Assembly (NCBI GenBank): GCA_017987615.1
Contig: JAGNTI010000054.1
Location: forward strand, 1-8,444
Reading direction: 5' to 3'
DNA from: Sediminibacterium sp.
Lineage (GTDB): Bacteria; Bacteroidota; Bacteroidia; Chitinophagales; Chitinophagaceae
Length of the DNA stretch: 8,444 nt
Shown: positions 6,371-8,444 of the stretch, one piece after another
Layout of the letters: every line of letters begins with the position of its first letter
How positions within the stretch are numbered: position 1 is the first letter of the stretch
The notes under the pieces: generated by a model
Databases searched by the model: none
The model's input: the letters and a program-made list of their open reading frames with translations, nothing else
What the model was told of the DNA's origin: nothing
Translations under genes and position numbers: made by a program

Positions 6371-7447
6371 TTAGGCTCTACCCATATCACGTAAAAAATG
6401 TACGTGGGCTAAAACGGCTCTGCGCATGGTCGGATACTCGATGTATTGCAGGTGAAACTCTGCGCATACATTTTTTACGATCTCGCTAATTGCTGGATAA
6501 TGCACGTGTGATATTTTAGGAAACAAATGGTGCTCAATTTGGAAATTAAGACCTCCTACTAACCAGCTAATTAATTTATTTTTTGTTGCAAAATTTGCAG
6601 TCGTTTTAATTTGATGTGCCGCAAACTCATCGGGTAACTTATTGTCGTCATCAACAACCGGGAAGTCTGTGTGTTCTACGGTATGCGCCAGTTGAAATAC
6701 AATACTAAGTACAAAGCCTGCAAACATGGTCATGACTAAAAACCCAACCAACCACTTCACCCAACCTAAAAGTGCAATAGGCAATACCACAAACACTGCG
6801 GCATGGTATACTTTTACCACCCAAAACTCGATATGGTCTTTTAATGCCATTTTTTTAAGAGGCACAGATCCAATTCTTTGAGAGAAATATTTTTTATAGT
6901 CTGTAAAGAAAATCCAGAAAACATATAAGAGCATGTACAGCGCCCAAAAATAAATATGCTGAAATTTATGAAGACCATATTTTTTTTGTGTTGGTGCCAT
7001 GCGCATTAAACCACCCACTTCAATATCATCATCTACCCCATCTACATTGGTAAATGTATGGTGGATCATTACGTGTTTCATTTTCCACATAAACCTATTA
7101 GCGCCTAATAAACTAATAGAAGAGGCCGCAATTTTATTGAGCCATTTGTTGGTGCTAAAACTACCATGGCTTCCATCATGCATCACGTTAAAACCAATGG
7201 CAGCTACTAGCCCTCCCATTACAATGCACTCAGCAACTGCTAACCACCAAATAGGTGTAAAAAATACCACATGAATATATACGGCTATAAGTGCCAAAAT
7301 CATTAAGATCGCTTTGGTAAATAACCCTGGCGTTCCAGTAGCGTCAATTCCCTTTTCATCAAAATAAGCTTGTACGCGCTTTTTTAATTCGGCGTGTAAT
7401 GAATCTTTGGTAGCAGGAAATTTAGGCGATATGTAAGATGTAGACAT
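6371..7447 (-). CDS. Membrane fatty acid desaturase (linoleoyl-CoA desaturase-like)
   Basis: Integral-membrane di-iron acyl desaturase of 358 aa, introducing a double bond into membrane acyl chains. The three histidine boxes are intact: HDGSH at residues 90-94, HVMIHH at 125-130, and QIEHH at 303-307, where Gln replaces the first His as in front-end (delta-5/delta-6 type) desaturases. A further His-rich segment QLAHTVEH lies at 252-259. Hydrophobic segments are at about 43-62, 65-87, 165-183, 213-230 and 232-252. There is no fused cytochrome b5 domain, so electrons must come from a separate carrier; the ferredoxin in this window is a possible but unproven candidate. Regiochemistry and substrate (CoA, ACP or phospholipid-bound acyl) are not readable. 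It is transcribed divergently from the SirB1-like gene, stands alone, and ends 3 bp from the topA stop. No clear promoter match was found upstream. Confidence 0.92.
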   Translation of the reverse strand: MSTSYISPKFPATKDSLHAELKKRVQAYFDEKGIDATGTPGLFTKAILMILALIAVYIHVVFFTPIWWLAVAECIVMGGLVAAIGFNVMHDGSHGSFSTNKWLNKIAASSISLLGANRFMWKMKHVMIHHTFTNVDGVDDDIEVGGLMRMAPTQKKYGLHKFQHIYFWALYMLLYVFWIFFTDYKKYFSQRIGSVPLKKMALKDHIEFWVVKVYHAAVFVVLPIALLGWVKWLVGFLVMTMFAGFVLSIVFQLAHTVEHTDFPVVDDDNKLPDEFAAHQIKTTANFATKNKLISWLVGGLNFQIEHHLFPKISHVHYPAISEIVKNVCAEFHLQYIEYPTMRRAVLAHVHFLRDMGRA

Positions 7448-7676
7448 GCGCGGTTTTTAAATGTGATTACACAAGTTAACACATAATTGGTTCTCCCCCT
7501 CAATGATGTGCATAAATAGACCCGATTTAACATAGAACTTATTCGGAACTGCCAGTGAACGTTAAACAAAACAAAATAGTATGCGAGCAAACCGCGTTGT
7601 TTCCCACAGCACTGAATAACTAAATAGTGATGGTTTGTCTAATTTTATTTTAGTTTGGGTAAGATTTAGCAGCAAC
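7448..7676. other. Divergent intergenic region, desaturase / SirB1-like gene
   Basis: This 229-bp AT-rich gap must hold the promoters of both flanking genes. I see no tRNA, riboswitch or convincing ORF in it. On the plus side, TTTG (7634-7637) and TAAGATTT (7660-7667) form a weak promoter candidate ending 9 bases before the ATG at 7677. On the desaturase side, a small imperfect dyad TGTG-ATTA-CACA (7462-7473) lies 14 bp upstream of its start and could be an operator or chance. Confidence 0.4.
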
Positions 7677-8444
7677 ATGGAGCAAACAAAAGAGATCAAA
7701 GCCCTTTTTACCCTTATAGACGATCCGGACGAAGAAATATATTCTAGTATTTCCGAAAAAATTGTTGCCTATGGTAAAGGAATTATTCCAAACCTAGAAC
7801 ACTTATGGGAAACTACATTATCCGAAGACGTTCAACAAAGAATTGAGGGCATTATTCAAAGGCTTCATTTTACAGATTTACTGCAAGATTTTACCAACTG
7901 GAAAAATACCAAACCCTACGACTTATTATCTGGCGCACTCTTACTAGGTAAACTAGAATATCCAGATATGAATACGACAGCTGCGCTCCAAGATTTAGAA
8001 AAAATTAGAAAAAATATTTGGCTGGAGCTGAATAGTTTTTTGACCCCGCTTGAGCAGGCCAATGTTCTAACTAGCATTTTATATAAATACTATAAATTAT
8101 TTGGCAACGAGGTTGATTACAAAAATGCCGACGATTTTTATGTACACAAAGTACTAGAAACAAAGACCGGAAATGCCATGAGCAATGGTATCATCTACCA
8201 AACCCTCTGCGAACAATTAGATATTCATGCCAGGCTTATCAATATACCTAAACAGTGTATCCTCGCCTTTTATCATTCCGACTACGAAGAAGATCATTAC
8301 ATAGGTAACCCCCAAGATAAAATTCATTTTTATATAGACGCTACCAACGGCAACGCATTTTCTCATGCCGATATTGATAGTTATTTCGAACGCATCAACA
8401 TAGCACCTAAACCATTTCATTTTAAAGCCCAAGAAGCACCAGAC
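7677..8444 (+). CDS. SirB1/transglutaminase-like family protein, 3' end missing
   Basis: An open frame starting at ATG 7677 has 256 codons with no stop up to the window edge, so the gene is truncated only by the window. The N-terminal half is helical and HEAT-like (EIKALFTLIDDPDEEIY, residues 6-22, then IPNLEHLWE). The second half matches the SirB1 / Transglut_core2 family: HKVLETKTGNAMSNGIIYQ (157-175), a helix LCEQLDIHARLINIP (177-191), then KQCILAFYH and the acidic/aromatic IHFYIDATNGNAFS (216-229). Family members are about 270-290 aa, so only some tens of residues are missing. SirB1 was named from a Salmonella invasion-regulator locus, but its biochemical role is unknown. The position of the transglutaminase Cys appears to hold Ser169 and that of the His holds Gln193, so peptidase or transglutaminase activity is doubtful. 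Cytosolic; no signal peptide. Its coding nature is supported by continuous family similarity over the whole frame. Confidence 0.82.
   Translation, partial: MEQTKEIKALFTLIDDPDEEIYSSISEKIVAYGKGIIPNLEHLWETTLSEDVQQRIEGIIQRLHFTDLLQDFTNWKNTKPYDLLSGALLLGKLEYPDMNTTAALQDLEKIRKNIWLELNSFLTPLEQANVLTSILYKYYKLFGNEVDYKNADDFYVHKVLETKTGNAMSNGIIYQTLCEQLDIHARLINIPKQCILAFYHSDYEEDHYIGNPQDKIHFYIDATNGNAFSHADIDSYFERINIAPKPFHFKAQEAPD

Noticed and set aside
5968..6390. 140-codon leftward frame antisense to the end of topA
   Set aside because: Its hydrophobic Ala/Phe/Leu composition is the mirror of Lys/Ala codons in the TopA tail. The sense gene is certain, so this is a shadow frame.
7462..7473. CRP/FNR-like dyad TGTG-ATTA-CACA upstream of the desaturase
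   Set aside because: The arms are only 4 bp and the spacing does not fit the TGTGA-N6-TCACA consensus. Such short dyads are expected by chance in AT-rich DNA.
7384..7590. 68-codon leftward frame overlapping the desaturase start and upstream region
   Set aside because: It has no recognisable motifs, overlaps a certain gene in another frame, and runs through AT-rich intergenic DNA. It reads as a chance open frame.
7448..7676. Searched for a tRNA, small RNA or riboswitch in the largest intergenic region
   Set aside because: No cloverleaf, long stem or terminator-like hairpin is visible.
8217..8432. 71-codon leftward frame near the right edge
   Set aside because: It is antisense to the SirB1-like gene, which shows family similarity along the same stretch.
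1..8444. Searched for defence systems, mobile elements, CRISPR repeats, phage genes and long direct repeats
   Set aside because: All coding space is taken by recognisable housekeeping families, and no repeated units occur apart from the TopA tail.

Overview
This window looks like ordinary core-genome DNA from a member of the Bacteroidota. It is AT-rich and has no Shine-Dalgarno tracts before its start codons. Several genes instead carry a TAnnTTTG-type -7 promoter element almost touching the ATG. Gene content agrees: a DNA topoisomerase I with C-terminal GR-[FYW]-GP repeats and a Lys/Ala tail in place of zinc fingers, a linoleoyl-CoA-desaturase-like membrane desaturase, and a KdsC-like HAD / UbiA prenyltransferase / Maf cluster that I recall as common in this phylum. 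A Chitinophagaceae-like source is plausible, but that is only a guess.

Layout: positions 1-2725 hold a leftward run of five tightly spaced genes. In transcription order these are a [2Fe-2S] ferredoxin of the Isc type, IscX, a KdsC-like phosphatase, a UbiA-family polyprenyltransferase and the Maf nucleotide pyrophosphatase. The run ends in a clear intrinsic terminator that overlaps the maf stop codon at the left edge. A short divergent promoter region (about 2675-2791) separates it from two rightward genes, an alpha/beta hydrolase and topA. topA meets a leftward fatty acid desaturase gene tail to tail with 3 bp between the stops. After a 229-bp divergent intergenic region, a rightward SirB1/transglutaminase-like gene starts at 7677 and runs off the right edge, open to the last base.

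Functionally this is housekeeping: iron-sulfur cluster assembly (ferredoxin, IscX), envelope and lipid metabolism (KdsC-like phosphatase, prenyltransferase, desaturase), nucleotide-pool or division control (Maf), and DNA supercoiling (TopA). I found no tRNA or rRNA, mobile element, CRISPR array, phage gene or defence system, and no convincing undescribed system. The more interesting points are the near-leaderless promoter architecture, the fdx-iscX pair separated from the rest of an isc operon, the prenyltransferase with a possible archaeal-type ether-lipid role, and the degenerate active site of the SirB1-like protein.
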